Below are positions 26,369-33,709 of a stretch of 61,454 nucleotides of DNA, piece by piece. The notes under the pieces are model-generated. The model worked only from the letters and a program-made list of their open reading frames with translations, had not been told where the DNA came from and ran no database searches. The stretch is from Belnapia mucosa (GTDB taxonomy: Bacteria > Pseudomonadota > Alphaproteobacteria > Acetobacterales > Acetobacteraceae), in NCBI RefSeq assembly GCF_016775475.1, contig NZ_JAEUXJ010000019.1, positions 1 through 61,454 of the forward strand, in the 5' to 3' direction. Made by a program: the position numbers and the translations under genes. The stretch's first letter is position 1; each line of letters opens with the position of its first letter.

Positions 26369-27222
26369 ACGCCGTTATGGACCTCCGGTCAGTTGCGCGG
26401 CCTGCTTGAGCATGAGGCAGGCGAAGGCGACGAGGTGAAGATCGGCGAGGGTGCTGGCATAGCCTTCGTAGTCCTTCACCAGTCGGCGAAAGCGGGTGGC
26501 CAGGCGAAGGTCCGTTCGACCACCCAGCGCCGCGGCAACAGCACGAAGCCACGCTTGGTGTCTGTCAACTTGACCACCTCCAACTCAATCCCATGCGCCT
26601 TGGCGGCGTCAGCGGCCTTCGGGCCGGTGTAGCCCTGGTCGACATAGGCCAGGTCGACGCTCTGGCCGGTAGTGGACTGCACGGCCCGGGCCAGCCGCCC
26701 AACCTCGGCGCGGTCGTCCGTGCTGGCGGGTGTGACGTGCAGGGCCAGCAGATGGCCCAGCGTGTCGACTGCCAGATGCAGCTTGGACCCCCGCTTGCGC
26801 TTGGCACCGCCATAGCCCGCCCTCGCGCCGCTTTCCGGCGAGGACCGCAGTGTGCGGCTGTCCAGGATGGCAGCACTGGGCTGAGCTTTGCGCCCAGCGG
26901 CGACCCAGCACAGCGCGCAGATCCTCGGCCAAGGCCTCGAAGCAGCCGGCCGCCAGCCAGCGCTGCGCCTGCTGATAGACCGCCGCCCGGGTGACAGGTC
27001 GTTCGGCATCCACCGCCAGGGCGCCCCGATCTTGATCACATACCGCAGGCCGTTGAACACCTCGCGCAACGCGTGCTCACGCTGCCCGGCAGTCTCAGGC
27101 AGCAGGGTCAGGTAGGGCGCGACCAAAGCCCATTCGTCATCGGAGACATCAGATGGGTACGGCTTGCGGGCATTCATGCCCCACAGCCTGATCGTTACCC
27201 AGACAACAGTCCATAACAGCCT
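26369..27222 (-). mobile_element. IS5-family element with CTAG target duplication
   Basis: ACGCCGTTATGGAC at 26369-26382 and GTCCATAACAGCCT at 27209-27222 (complement AGGCTGTTATGGAC) form imperfect inverted repeats, 12 of 14 matching. CTAG flanks both ends (26365-26368 and 27223-27226), the 4-base palindromic target duplication expected of part of the IS5 family. The element is about 854 bp. It separates a cupin relic from an IS3 relic. The transposase inside is broken, so the copy is immobile without help. Confidence 0.85.
26385..27177 (-). pseudogene. IS5-family transposase with frameshifts
   Basis: Starting at ATG 27177 the N-terminus (MNARKPYPSDVSDDEWALVA, REVFNGLRYVIKIGAPWRWM) is intact. 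A frame change at about 26995 moves to VYQQAQRWLAAGCFEALAED and another at about 26890 returns to the first frame for AAILDSRTLRSSPESGARAG (first Asp), DLAYVDQGYTG (second Asp) and VLLPRRWVVERTFAW. A missing base at about 26500 again shifts the tail, RLVKDYEGYASTLADLHL. All pieces of a normal 260-aa transposase are present, so decay is recent compared with the other copies. Confidence 0.82.
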
Positions 27223-27244
27223 CTAGGGCCCCGAAGCAGCCGGC

Positions 27245-27481
27245 CTTTCGGCCTCCGCATCTGCAGGTTTGCTGCAGCGCGAAGGCTGGCCAGTGAACCA
27301 CAAAAGCACCTACCGGCTCTATTCCGAGGAGAGGTTGTCGATCCGCACCAAGCTGCTGCGGCGTAAGCGGGCCTGGCGCTACCGACAGGGGTGTCCGGGA
27401 GCGGCAGCGCCGAATGAGATTTAGGCCATGGACTTCATGTCGGACCAGCTCTTCGACGGCCGCCCGATCCGCATTCTGACG
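27245..27481 (+). pseudogene. IS3-family OrfB fragment
   Basis: The segment LLQREGWPVNHKSTYRLYSE, ERLSIRTKLLRRKRAWRYRQ, and NEI-stop-AMDFMSDQLFDGRPIRILT is the middle of an IS3 OrfB, ending within the first catalytic Asp region (W-x-x-DF). The TAG stands where the family has Trp. A frameshift lies near 27268 and the C-terminal catalytic part is gone, replaced from about 27482 by what looks like the end of an IS1182-type element. It is probably unrelated to the IS3 tail at 16456. Confidence 0.75.
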
Positions 27482-28085
27482 ACTCCGTTGAAAAAGTGCG
27501 CGGCTGCCCGGTCTTTGTGGGGCGGCGCCGGTTCGGGATGGGTGAGCGGGGGCGAGGCTATCCTGGCCCTGCCGCGTCAACTGGCGGGTGCCGGCGTGGG
27601 GAGCGGGACCAGCTTCGCGAGCTTGCGGAGGTTCTGGGCGGCAGCGGCGAGGTGGAACTCATCACGGGCACCGTTCGGGCCTCGTAGTCGCGGCCTGCTC
27701 AGGTCGAGGATGCGCTTGAGGTGGGCGAACAGCATCTCGACCTTCTTCCGTTGCCGCCGCGAGACCGCGTACGCCTCCGTCTTCGCGATGTCCCAGGCCA
27801 TGTCGCGGGCGCCCTCGTGGATCGAGCGCAGAAGTTTCCGGGCTGGCCGGTTCGGGCAGCAGCGGGGCTTCAGCGCGCAGGCGCCGCAGTCGTGCTTGGT
27901 GGCGCGGTAGCGCATGAGGCCTTCGGCATCGACCCCGATCCGCGGCCGCGCGAACTGGTGCCGGTAGTGTAGCAACTCCTTCCCGCCCGGGCAGATGTAG
28001 AAGTCGCGCCGGTGGTCGTAGGTGAAGTCGGAACGGCTGGGCGCGCATCTTGGAGGCGGCGAGCGATGACGTCCGTTGCCGCGCT
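27482..28085 (-). mobile_element. IS1182-family element, 3' half only
   Basis: On the minus strand, SDFTYDHRRDFYICPGGKEL, LLHYRHQFARPRIGVDAEGL, YRATKHDCGACALKPRCCPN, ETEAYAVSRRQRKKVEMLFA-like text and HLKRILDLSRPRLRGPNGAR ending at 27577 match the C-terminal half of IS1182 transposases, including the cysteine cluster and the catalytic Glu helix. CTCCGTTGAAAAAGTGCG near 27481 resembles the outer end of such elements. The 5' half is absent; at about 28050-28085 the sequence changes to an integrase N-terminus. The fragment therefore marks a deletion joint. Confidence 0.78.
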
Positions 28086-28618
28086 GGCGGCACCGCCTCG
28101 AGCGCCTGCCGCAGGTCCGCGGCGAGGTCCTCCGGCAGGTCGGAGCTGAGCGCGTCCGTCTGGTCGGCGATGGCGCTCAGGCGCGCCGCCAGGGCCGGGT
28201 CGAGCGGCGGGCCAAGCTGCCAGCGGGTCAGGGTGCCGGGCTCGTCCGGCTCGCGGGCGGCGCGGTGGGCCTCAAGTTCGGTCAGGGCAGTGCGGCGGAC
28301 CTCAGCAGCGAAGGCCGCGGCGGTGAGTGCGGAGGTCAGATCGGCCATGCGGGCGAGCGTCTCGAAGGCGGAATCCAGCTGGAGCGCCCGAGCCAGGGCG
28401 GTCCGGCGGTCCTCGGTCCGCAAGGATACCCAGATCTCGGCCTGCCCTATTTTCGCCTTGGTGCCTCGCCCCGCGCCCGGCAGGCGGCGGCGCCAATACC
28501 AGGTCCGCCCGCGCAGCAGCAGGTGGGCGGAGCGGTGGCGTGGGAGTGGGCTGGAGTGCCGCACCGGCAGGGCTGCCGGCGGGCCAGAGGGCTCAGATGT
28601 GTTACACCGCGGTGTCAC
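28060..28618 (-). pseudogene. integrase N-terminal stump (DUF6538-type) next to tRNA-Gln
   Basis: From GTG 28618 the product begins with about 25 variable residues and then HLLLRGRTWYWRRRLPGAGR, the DUF6538-like N-terminal domain found in many alphaproteobacterial tyrosine recombinases. Helical sequence follows (LRTEDRRTALARALQLDSAF, LTELEAHRAAREPDEPGTLT). After about 180 residues the frame passes into IS1182 sequence in a different frame, so the core-binding and catalytic domains are missing. It points away from tRNA-Gln, with its start 76 bases from the tRNA 3' end, the usual position of an island integrase beside its attachment site. The protein cannot be active. Confidence 0.7.
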
Positions 28619-28619
28619 A
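28600..28619. repeat. 20-bp near-perfect palindrome at the integrase start
   Basis: TGTTACACCGCGGTGTCACA-like sequence at 28600-28619 is symmetrical around ACACCG|CGGTGT, with a single mismatched pair (positions 28603/28616). It overlaps the GTG start of the integrase stump, as expected of an autorepressor or excisionase/regulator site. Confidence 0.45.
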
Positions 28620-28693
28620 GGCGCGCAATCCCGTCGCTCGGTTGGCGAGCGCCCGGCCTAAGTCTCTGGCGGCAATGGGATCTGCAAACAGAT

Positions 28694-28767
28694 TGGCTGG
28701 GGGACCTGGATTCGAACCAAGACTGCCCGAGTCAGAGTCGGGAGTTCTACCGTTAAACTATCCCCCA
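28694..28767 (-). tRNA. tRNA-Gln (anticodon CTG)
   Basis: The minus strand reads a full cloverleaf of 74 nt. The acceptor stem TGGGGGA pairs with TCCCCCA. The D arm is in TAGTTTAACGGTAGAAC, the anticodon stem CCCGA/TCGGG carries loop CTCTGAC with anticodon CTG, and the T arm contains GGTTCGAATCC. The 3' CCA is encoded (28696-28694). tRNA 3' ends are frequent integration sites; the integrase stump lies on that side, so this gene is the likely right boundary of the accessory region. Confidence 0.95.
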
Positions 28768-28891
28768 AGCGGGTCCTCAAGCCCCCCGGATGGCGGAGTG
28801 GCCAAGGCCGCGAAGCGTCACCACCTCGCAGGGCGCCGCTGCTACCATTTCCTCCCAGGCTCCGCAACCCGCCACCTGCGGAAAGCGCTTG

Positions 28892-28928
28892 CCCCAGGGC
28901 GCACATCCCCGGATCATGCGCCCTGGGG
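28892..28928. repeat. perfect 12-bp inverted repeat upstream of gppA
   Basis: CCCCAGGGCGCA at 28892-28903 pairs perfectly with TGCGCCCTGGGG at 28917-28928 across 13 bases. It lies 45 bases before the gppA ATG. It could be a terminator for transcripts from the tRNA side, an operator, or a leader hairpin. No T-run follows on the + strand. Confidence 0.5.
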
Positions 28929-28973
28929 TGCCGCACGAGGCGGATATCCCGGGGAACCCCCAGGCCCAACACC

Positions 28974-30095
28974 ATGCCGGATGACGTACAACCCCTCAGG
29001 CTGACAGAGCCCCAGCTGCCCAGCCCGGCCCATCCGGACCGGCCATCGAGTCTCGCTGCCCGGTTCGGCCTGCCCTCCGGCCCCGCCTATGCCGCGCTCG
29101 ACCTCGGCACCAATAATTGCCGCCTGCTGATCGGCGCCCCGACCGGCAGCGGCTTCCGCGTGGTCGACAGCTTCAGCCGCATCGTCCGCCTGGGCGAGGG
29201 CCTGGCCAGCACCGGCCGGCTGGCCGAGCCCGCCATGGACCGCGCCGTCGCCGCGCTCGCCGCCTGCGCCGAGAAGCTCTCGCGCCGCCCGATTCGCCAA
29301 TTCCAGGCCGTCGCCACCGAGGCCTGCCGCCGCGCTGTCAATGGCGCCGCCTTCCTCGCCCGGGTCGAGGCCGAGACCGGTCTCCGCCCCCGCATCATCT
29401 CGGCGCGGGAGGAGGCGGAACTGGCCATGGAATCCTGCGCCCCGCTGCTGGAGGAGACGGACCGCCGCGCCCTGCTCTTCGATATCGGCGGCGGCAGCAC
29501 CGAGATCGCCTGGATTCGCGTGCCGCCCCGGGGCAGCCGCCCGGCCGGCGCCCCGACGGCGGAGCTGATCGGCTATGTCTCGCTCCCCCTTGGCGTGGTG
29601 ACGCTGGCCGAACGCGCCGGCGCCTCCTGCTTCACCGAGGAGGGGTTCCATGCGGTGGTGGAGGAGGTGGCGACCCATCTCCTCGCCTTCGACCGGGTGC
29701 ATTGCATCGGGCAGGAGATCAGGTCCGGCGGCGTCCGCCTGATCGGCACCAGCGGCACCGTCACCACCCTGGCCGGCGTGGCGCTGGCGCTGCCGCGTTA
29801 CCGGCGGCCGCTGGTCGATGGCTGCACCCTCGATATGGGCGTTGCCGACCAAGCGCTCGGCGACCTTTTCGCCCTGGGCCGGGCAGGGCTGGCGGCGCAT
29901 CCTTGCGTCGGGCCGGACCGGGTGGATTTCGTCCTGCCCGGCTGCGCCGTCTATGCTGCCATCCGCCATGTCTGGCCGCTCCCGGCCCTGACGGTGGCCG
30001 ATCGTGGCCTGCGGGAGGGGATGCTGTTGCGGATGATGCGGGCGGACCGCTGGCCTGCTGCACGAGGCGCCGCATCCCGGCGGACCGGCAGTTGA
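28974..30095 (+). CDS. exopolyphosphatase/guanosine pentaphosphate phosphatase family (Ppx/GppA)
   Basis: This 373-aa protein is a member of the ASKHA sugar-kinase/Hsp70-like superfamily. Phosphate-1 motif YAALDLGTNNCRLLIGAP, phosphate-2 motif LLFDIGGGSTEIAWIRV and RLIGTSGTVTTLAGVALALP are all present, and the catalytic Glu is expected in the AREEAELAMESCAP helix. The first 30 residues are a Pro-rich extension. At this length it lacks the C-terminal HD-like domain of E. coli Ppx and GppA, as is usual in alphaproteobacteria. It should hydrolyse inorganic polyphosphate or pppGpp in the cytoplasm. The stop overlaps the TTG start of rlmE (TTGA), so the two are translationally coupled; gppA-rlmE adjacency is a common alphaproteobacterial arrangement. 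Confidence 0.9.
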   Translation: MPDDVQPLRLTEPQLPSPAHPDRPSSLAARFGLPSGPAYAALDLGTNNCRLLIGAPTGSGFRVVDSFSRIVRLGEGLASTGRLAEPAMDRAVAALAACAEKLSRRPIRQFQAVATEACRRAVNGAAFLARVEAETGLRPRIISAREEAELAMESCAPLLEETDRRALLFDIGGGSTEIAWIRVPPRGSRPAGAPTAELIGYVSLPLGVVTLAERAGASCFTEEGFHAVVEEVATHLLAFDRVHCIGQEIRSGGVRLIGTSGTVTTLAGVALALPRYRRPLVDGCTLDMGVADQALGDLFALGRAGLAAHPCVGPDRVDFVLPGCAVYAAIRHVWPLPALTVADRGLREGMLLRMMRADRWPAARGAASRRTGS

Positions 30096-30760
30096 AGGGA
30101 CCGACACCCGGCGGCCGGGGCCTGGCCACCCGGCTGAAGACCGCCAAGAAGCGCAGCATCGGCAGCCAGCGCTGGCTGGAACGCCAGTTGAACGACCCCT
30201 ATGTGCGGGCCGCGCAGCAGCAGGGCCTCCGCTCCCGTGCCGCCTTCAAGCTGATCGAGCTGGATGAGCGCTTCCATCTGCTGAAGCCCGGCATGCGGGT
30301 GGTCGATCTCGGCGCGGCGCCCGGCGGCTGGACGCAGGTGGTGGCGCAGCGGGGCGGGTCACGGATCGTGGCACTCGACCTGCTGCCGATGGACCCGCTG
30401 CCCGGCGCCATCATGCTCCAAGGCGACTTCCAGGAGGAGGCGGCGGAGCGGGCGGTGCTCGAGGCGCTGGATGGTCAGGCGGATCTCGTGCTCTCGGACA
30501 TGGCGCCGAACACGACGGGCCATGGTGCCACCGACCATCTCCGCATCATCGCGCTGGCCGAGCTGGCGCTGGATTTTGCCCTGAAGGTGCTGGCGCCGGG
30601 GGGCGGCTTCGTCGCCAAGGTGTTCCAGGGCGGAACGGAGAAGGATCTGCTCGACCAGCTCAAGCGCAACTTCGCCACGGTGCGGCACGGCAAGCCGCCC
30701 GCGAGCCGGAAGGACAGTGCCGAGCTTTATGTCGTGGCGACGGGGTTTCGGGGGCGGTAG
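30092..30760 (+). CDS. rlmE: 23S rRNA (uridine-2'-O-)-methyltransferase RlmE (RrmJ/FtsJ)
   Basis: 222 aa from the TTG at 30092; any earlier start lies within gppA and no ATG precedes the conserved region. The fold is an SAM-dependent Rossmann methyltransferase. SAM-binding is in MRVVDLGAAPGGWTQVVAQR. The K-D-K-E tetrad is visible: Lys in LRSRAAFKLIELDERF, Asp in LVLSDMAPNTTGH, Lys in GGGFVAKVFQGG and Glu in SRKDSAELYVVATGF. It methylates U2552 (E. coli numbering) of the large-subunit rRNA during ribosome assembly. Size matches the family (about 210-240). A basic N-terminal extension (TRLKTAKKRSIGSQRWLERQ) is typical in alphaproteobacteria. Confidence 0.93.
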   Translation: MKGPTPGGRGLATRLKTAKKRSIGSQRWLERQLNDPYVRAAQQQGLRSRAAFKLIELDERFHLLKPGMRVVDLGAAPGGWTQVVAQRGGSRIVALDLLPMDPLPGAIMLQGDFQEEAAERAVLEALDGQADLVLSDMAPNTTGHGATDHLRIIALAELALDFALKVLAPGGGFVAKVFQGGTEKDLLDQLKRNFATVRHGKPPASRKDSAELYVVATGFRGR

Positions 30761-31197
30761 CCTCCGTTTGCTGAACCCTCCCGGGATGGGCCGGGCTGCA
30801 CGGGCTCTCGCCGCAGCCGGAGGACAGTCCGATCAGCCCCGTCCGGAGGGCCATGGCACGGCTACTGCCCTGATGGCGGCGGCCTGGGCACGGACGCTGT
30901 CCGGACCGAGCCGACGCAGATCGTGCTGGTCCTCGGGACGGCGCCGACCGCGCGCCGATCGAGACGGTCTGGCAGCGTCTTGCGGCCCATATCGAAAAGC
31001 CCGCCGAGCGCCCGGTCTTCCTGGCAAAACGGCCGGCCTGACGGGGCCCCGACCGGCAACGCGGGGCCGATATCACCTGACTGCAACGCTCGGCCTGCGG
31101 CCAGCGCTGGACGCGGCACTCCGCCTGGGGGTAAAGGGGGCCGCCAAGGTAGCGGATCGCCCGCCCCCGCGACGCTTATCGCGCGAAAGGTCCCCCT
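30761..31197. other. intergenic region before guaB, possible old coding relic
   Basis: No intact gene is found. On the + strand, two frames read consecutively give TEPTQIVLVLGTAPT and then APIETVWQRLAAHIEKPAER and PVFLAKRPA with a TGA near 31040. This looks more protein-like than chance but matches nothing I know. It may be a frameshifted small gene or coincidence. The guaB promoter should lie in the last 100 bases. Confidence 0.3.
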
Positions 31198-32718
31198 ATG
31201 GCCCCCGAATCCTTACCCGATGCCAGCCCCGCCCGTAGCCAGCCGCGCTCCCCGATCACCATCGCCGAGGCTTATGCCTTCGACGATGTGTTGCTGGTCC
31301 CGGCCTATTCCGCCGTCCTGCCCCATCAGACCGACACCCGCACCCGGCTGACCCGGGAGATCGCCCTCAACATCCCGCTCGTCGCCGCGGCGATGGACAC
31401 GGTCACCGAGGCGCCGATGGCGATCGCCATGGCCCAGGCCGGCGGCATCGGCGTGATCCACAAGAACATGACGGCTGAGGAACAAGCCGCCCAGGTCCGC
31501 CGGGTGAAGAAGTTCGAGAGCGGCATGGTGGTGAACCCGGTCACCATCCATCCCGACCAGACCCTGGCCGATGTCCGTGCCCTGCAGGAGCAGTACCGGA
31601 TCAGCGGCATCCCGGTGGTCGAGCGCGGCTCGGGCCGCCTGGTCGGCATCATCACCAACCGCGATGTCCGCTTCGCCACCGATCCGGGCACCCGGGTCTA
31701 TGAGCTGATGACCCGGGACAACCTGGTCATCGCCAATGGCGACATCTCGCCCGAGCAGGCCCGCGCCCTGCTGCACCGGCACCGGATCGAGAAGCTGCTG
31801 GTGGTCGACGAGGCGGGGCGCTGCGTCGGCCTCATCACTGTCAAGGACATGGACAAGGCCCAGGCCAATCCGAATGCGGTGAAGGACGCGCTCGGCCGGC
31901 TGCGCGCCGCCGCCGCCACCGGTGTCGGCGAGGATGGCATCCGCCGGGTGGAGGCGCTGGTCGCCGCCGAGGTGGATGTGGTCGTGGTCGATACCGCGCA
32001 TGGCCATTCCGGCGGCGTGCTCGCGGCCATAGAGCGGATCAAGCGCATGTCGAACACCGTCCAGGTCGTCGCCGGCAATGTGGCGACGCCCGAGGGGGTG
32101 GAGGCGCTGATCCGCGCCGGCGCCGATGCAGTGAAGATCGGCATCGGCCCCGGCTCCATCTGCACCACGCGGGTCGTCGCCGGCGTCGGCGTGCCGCAGC
32201 TGACCGCGGTGATGGAATGTGCCGCGGCAGCGAAGGAGAATGGCGTCCCTGCCATTGCCGATGGCGGCATTCGCACCTCGGGCGATATCGCCAAGGCGGT
32301 CGCCGCCGGCGCCGATTGCGTGATGATGGGCAGCCTGTTTGCCGGCACGGATGAGGCGCCGGGCGAGGTATTCCTCTACCAGGGCCGGTCCTACAAATCC
32401 TATCGCGGCATGGGCTCGATCGGCGCCATGGCGCGGGGTTCGGCCGATCGCTACTTCCAGCAGGATGTGCAGGACAGCCTGAAGCTGGTGCCGGAGGGCG
32501 TCGAGGGCCGGGTCGGCTATAAGGGGCCGGTCGGGACGGTGATCCACCAGCTCGTCGGCGGGCTGCGCGCGGCGATGGGCTATACCGGCAATGCTACGGT
32601 CGCCGAGATGCAAAGCAATGCCCGCTTCCGCCGCATCACCGGCGCCGGCCTGCGCGAGAGCCATGTGCATGACGTGGCCATCACCCGCGAGGCGCCGAAC
32701 TACCGGCAGGAGGGCTGA
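31198..32718 (+). CDS. guaB: inosine-5'-monophosphate dehydrogenase
   Basis: This 506-aa protein catalyses IMP + NAD+ to XMP + NADH, the rate-limiting step of guanine nucleotide synthesis. The TIM barrel is interrupted by two CBS domains (about residues 110-225: NPVTIHPDQTLADVRALQEQ, ELMTRDNLVIANGDISPEQA). The NAD/IMP segments are VVVVDTAHGHSGGVLAAIER, the catalytic Cys loop KIGIGPGSICTTRVVAGVGV, ADGGIRTSGDIAKAVAAGAD and the flap SYRGMGSIGAMARGSADRYF. An extra 15-residue N-terminus precedes the conserved ITIAEAYAFDDVLLVPAYS. Two strong hairpins follow the stop. guaA lies 3.6 kb downstream with unrelated genes between. Confidence 0.96.
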   Translation: MAPESLPDASPARSQPRSPITIAEAYAFDDVLLVPAYSAVLPHQTDTRTRLTREIALNIPLVAAAMDTVTEAPMAIAMAQAGGIGVIHKNMTAEEQAAQVRRVKKFESGMVVNPVTIHPDQTLADVRALQEQYRISGIPVVERGSGRLVGIITNRDVRFATDPGTRVYELMTRDNLVIANGDISPEQARALLHRHRIEKLLVVDEAGRCVGLITVKDMDKAQANPNAVKDALGRLRAAAATGVGEDGIRRVEALVAAEVDVVVVDTAHGHSGGVLAAIERIKRMSNTVQVVAGNVATPEGVEALIRAGADAVKIGIGPGSICTTRVVAGVGVPQLTAVMECAAAAKENGVPAIADGGIRTSGDIAKAVAAGADCVMMGSLFAGTDEAPGEVFLYQGRSYKSYRGMGSIGAMARGSADRYFQQDVQDSLKLVPEGVEGRVGYKGPVGTVIHQLVGGLRAAMGYTGNATVAEMQSNARFRRITGAGLRESHVHDVAITREAPNYRQEG

Positions 32719-32723
32719 TTTTT

Positions 32724-32754
32724 CCCCACGACACCGCTGCGCGGTGCCGTGGGG
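32724..32754. terminator. hairpin after guaB
   Basis: CCCCACG-A-CACCGC pairs with GCGGTG-C-CGTGGGG, a 14-base stem with one mismatch and a 3-base loop, beginning just after the guaB stop. A T-run precedes it on the + strand (TTTTT), so it reads best as a terminator for the opposite strand SDR gene and may serve both. Confidence 0.6.
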
Positions 32755-32789
32755 GCCCCGGTTGTCGCTCGTGCCCAGCGGTCCGGTAT

Positions 32790-32814
32790 CCTCCCGCGGC
32801 AAAGCCGCGGGAGG
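32790..32814. terminator. second hairpin between guaB and the SDR gene
   Basis: CCTCCCGCGGC (32790-32800) pairs perfectly with GCCGCGGGAGG (32804-32814) around AAA, followed by TTCCCCTT. It is in the convergent gap between guaB and the SDR gene and is a likely bidirectional terminator. Confidence 0.65.
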
Positions 32815-32825
32815 TTCCCCTTCGG

Positions 32826-33611
32826 TCAGGGCTGCATATGGCTGCCACCCGAGACCGTCATATTCTCGCCGCTGATATAGACGGCGCCGTTGGAGAGCAG
32901 GAAGCAGATCAGCGGCGCCACCTCCGCCGGCTGCGCCACGCGGCCGAGCGGGATGCGGGACAGCGTCTGCTCGCGGAACCGGTCGCTGCGGATTACCTCC
33001 GTCATCGGCGTCTCCACCGTGCCGAAGCCGACTGAATTGCAGCGCACGCCATAGCGTGCCCATTCCCGCGCCGCGGTCATCGTCATGCCGAACAGGCCGG
33101 ACTTGGCGGCGGAGTAGTTCACCTGCCCGATGCTGCCGCGCTTTCCGGCGGTCGAGGCGATGTTGACGATCGCGCCGGTGGTGCCGCTCGGCTCCGGCAT
33201 CGCCTCCCGCGCGCGGGTGCACATATGGCGGCCGACGGCCTGCAGCATCAGGTAGCAGCCGGTCAGGTTCACATCGATGACCGCCTGCCACTGCTGGTAG
33301 GTCATCTTCTCGATCATCGCCGGGCGGGTGATGCCAGCATTGTTCACCAGCCCATGCACCGCGCCGAAGCGGGAGACCGCCTGCGCGACGCAGGACTCGC
33401 CGAAGCCTTCCTCGGCGACATTGCCCTGCACCGCGAGGATGCGTTCGGCCGGCATCGTGGCCGCCGTCGCGGCCAGCGTCTCCGGGTTGCGTTCCACCAG
33501 CACGGCATTGCCGCCGAGGTCGAGAACCAATTCAGTGATGGCCCGGCCAATGCCCTGGCCGGCCCCGGTGACGATGATGGTCCGCCCGGTGAGCTCCATC
33601 GGGTTGCGCAT
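32826..33611 (-). CDS. short-chain dehydrogenase/reductase (FabG-like)
   Basis: This 261-aa classical SDR shows the cofactor motif TIIVTGAGQGIGRAI, the NNAG motif in VHGLVNNAGITRPAMIEKM, catalytic Ser in GAIVNIASTAGKRGSIG, and the YxxxK pair in VNYSAAKSGLFGMTM. Length is normal. The Asn in MTYQQWQAVIDVNLTGCYLM completes the tetrad. The coenzyme loop has ER after the second strand (AVLVERNPE), so NAD is more likely than NADP. The reaction is oxidation or reduction of a hydroxy/keto compound; the C-terminal YISGENMTVSGGSHMQP is common in 3-oxoacyl-ACP reductase-like proteins. A good ribosome-binding site (GGGAGGAC) precedes the ATG. It is convergent with guaB. Confidence 0.88.
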   Translation of the reverse strand: MRNPMELTGRTIIVTGAGQGIGRAITELVLDLGGNAVLVERNPETLAATAATMPAERILAVQGNVAEEGFGESCVAQAVSRFGAVHGLVNNAGITRPAMIEKMTYQQWQAVIDVNLTGCYLMLQAVGRHMCTRAREAMPEPSGTTGAIVNIASTAGKRGSIGQVNYSAAKSGLFGMTMTAAREWARYGVRCNSVGFGTVETPMTEVIRSDRFREQTLSRIPLGRVAQPAEVAPLICFLLSNGAVYISGENMTVSGGSHMQP

Positions 33612-33709
33612 GATTATGTCCTCCCATCCTGGCGAGGCCAGTCTGCGCGCCGTGGCGGCGGGCGGCCAGAGGGGCTAGGCTTGCCTTCTTCCCAACCGTC
33701 GAGATCTCC

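Noticed and set aside
28783..28815. tRNA-like text (GGATGGCGGAGTGGCCAAGG) after tRNA-Gln.
   Set aside because: It resembles a D arm of a Ser/Leu tRNA but no anticodon or T arm follows, so at most it is a tRNA fragment.
31100..31197. Riboswitch upstream of guaB.
   Set aside because: No conserved purine or guanidine riboswitch core is visible; only GC-rich short stems.
31213..33291. A 692-codon open frame on the minus strand across guaB and the SDR gene.
   Set aside because: It covers clear guaB and SDR genes in other frames and shows no family motif.
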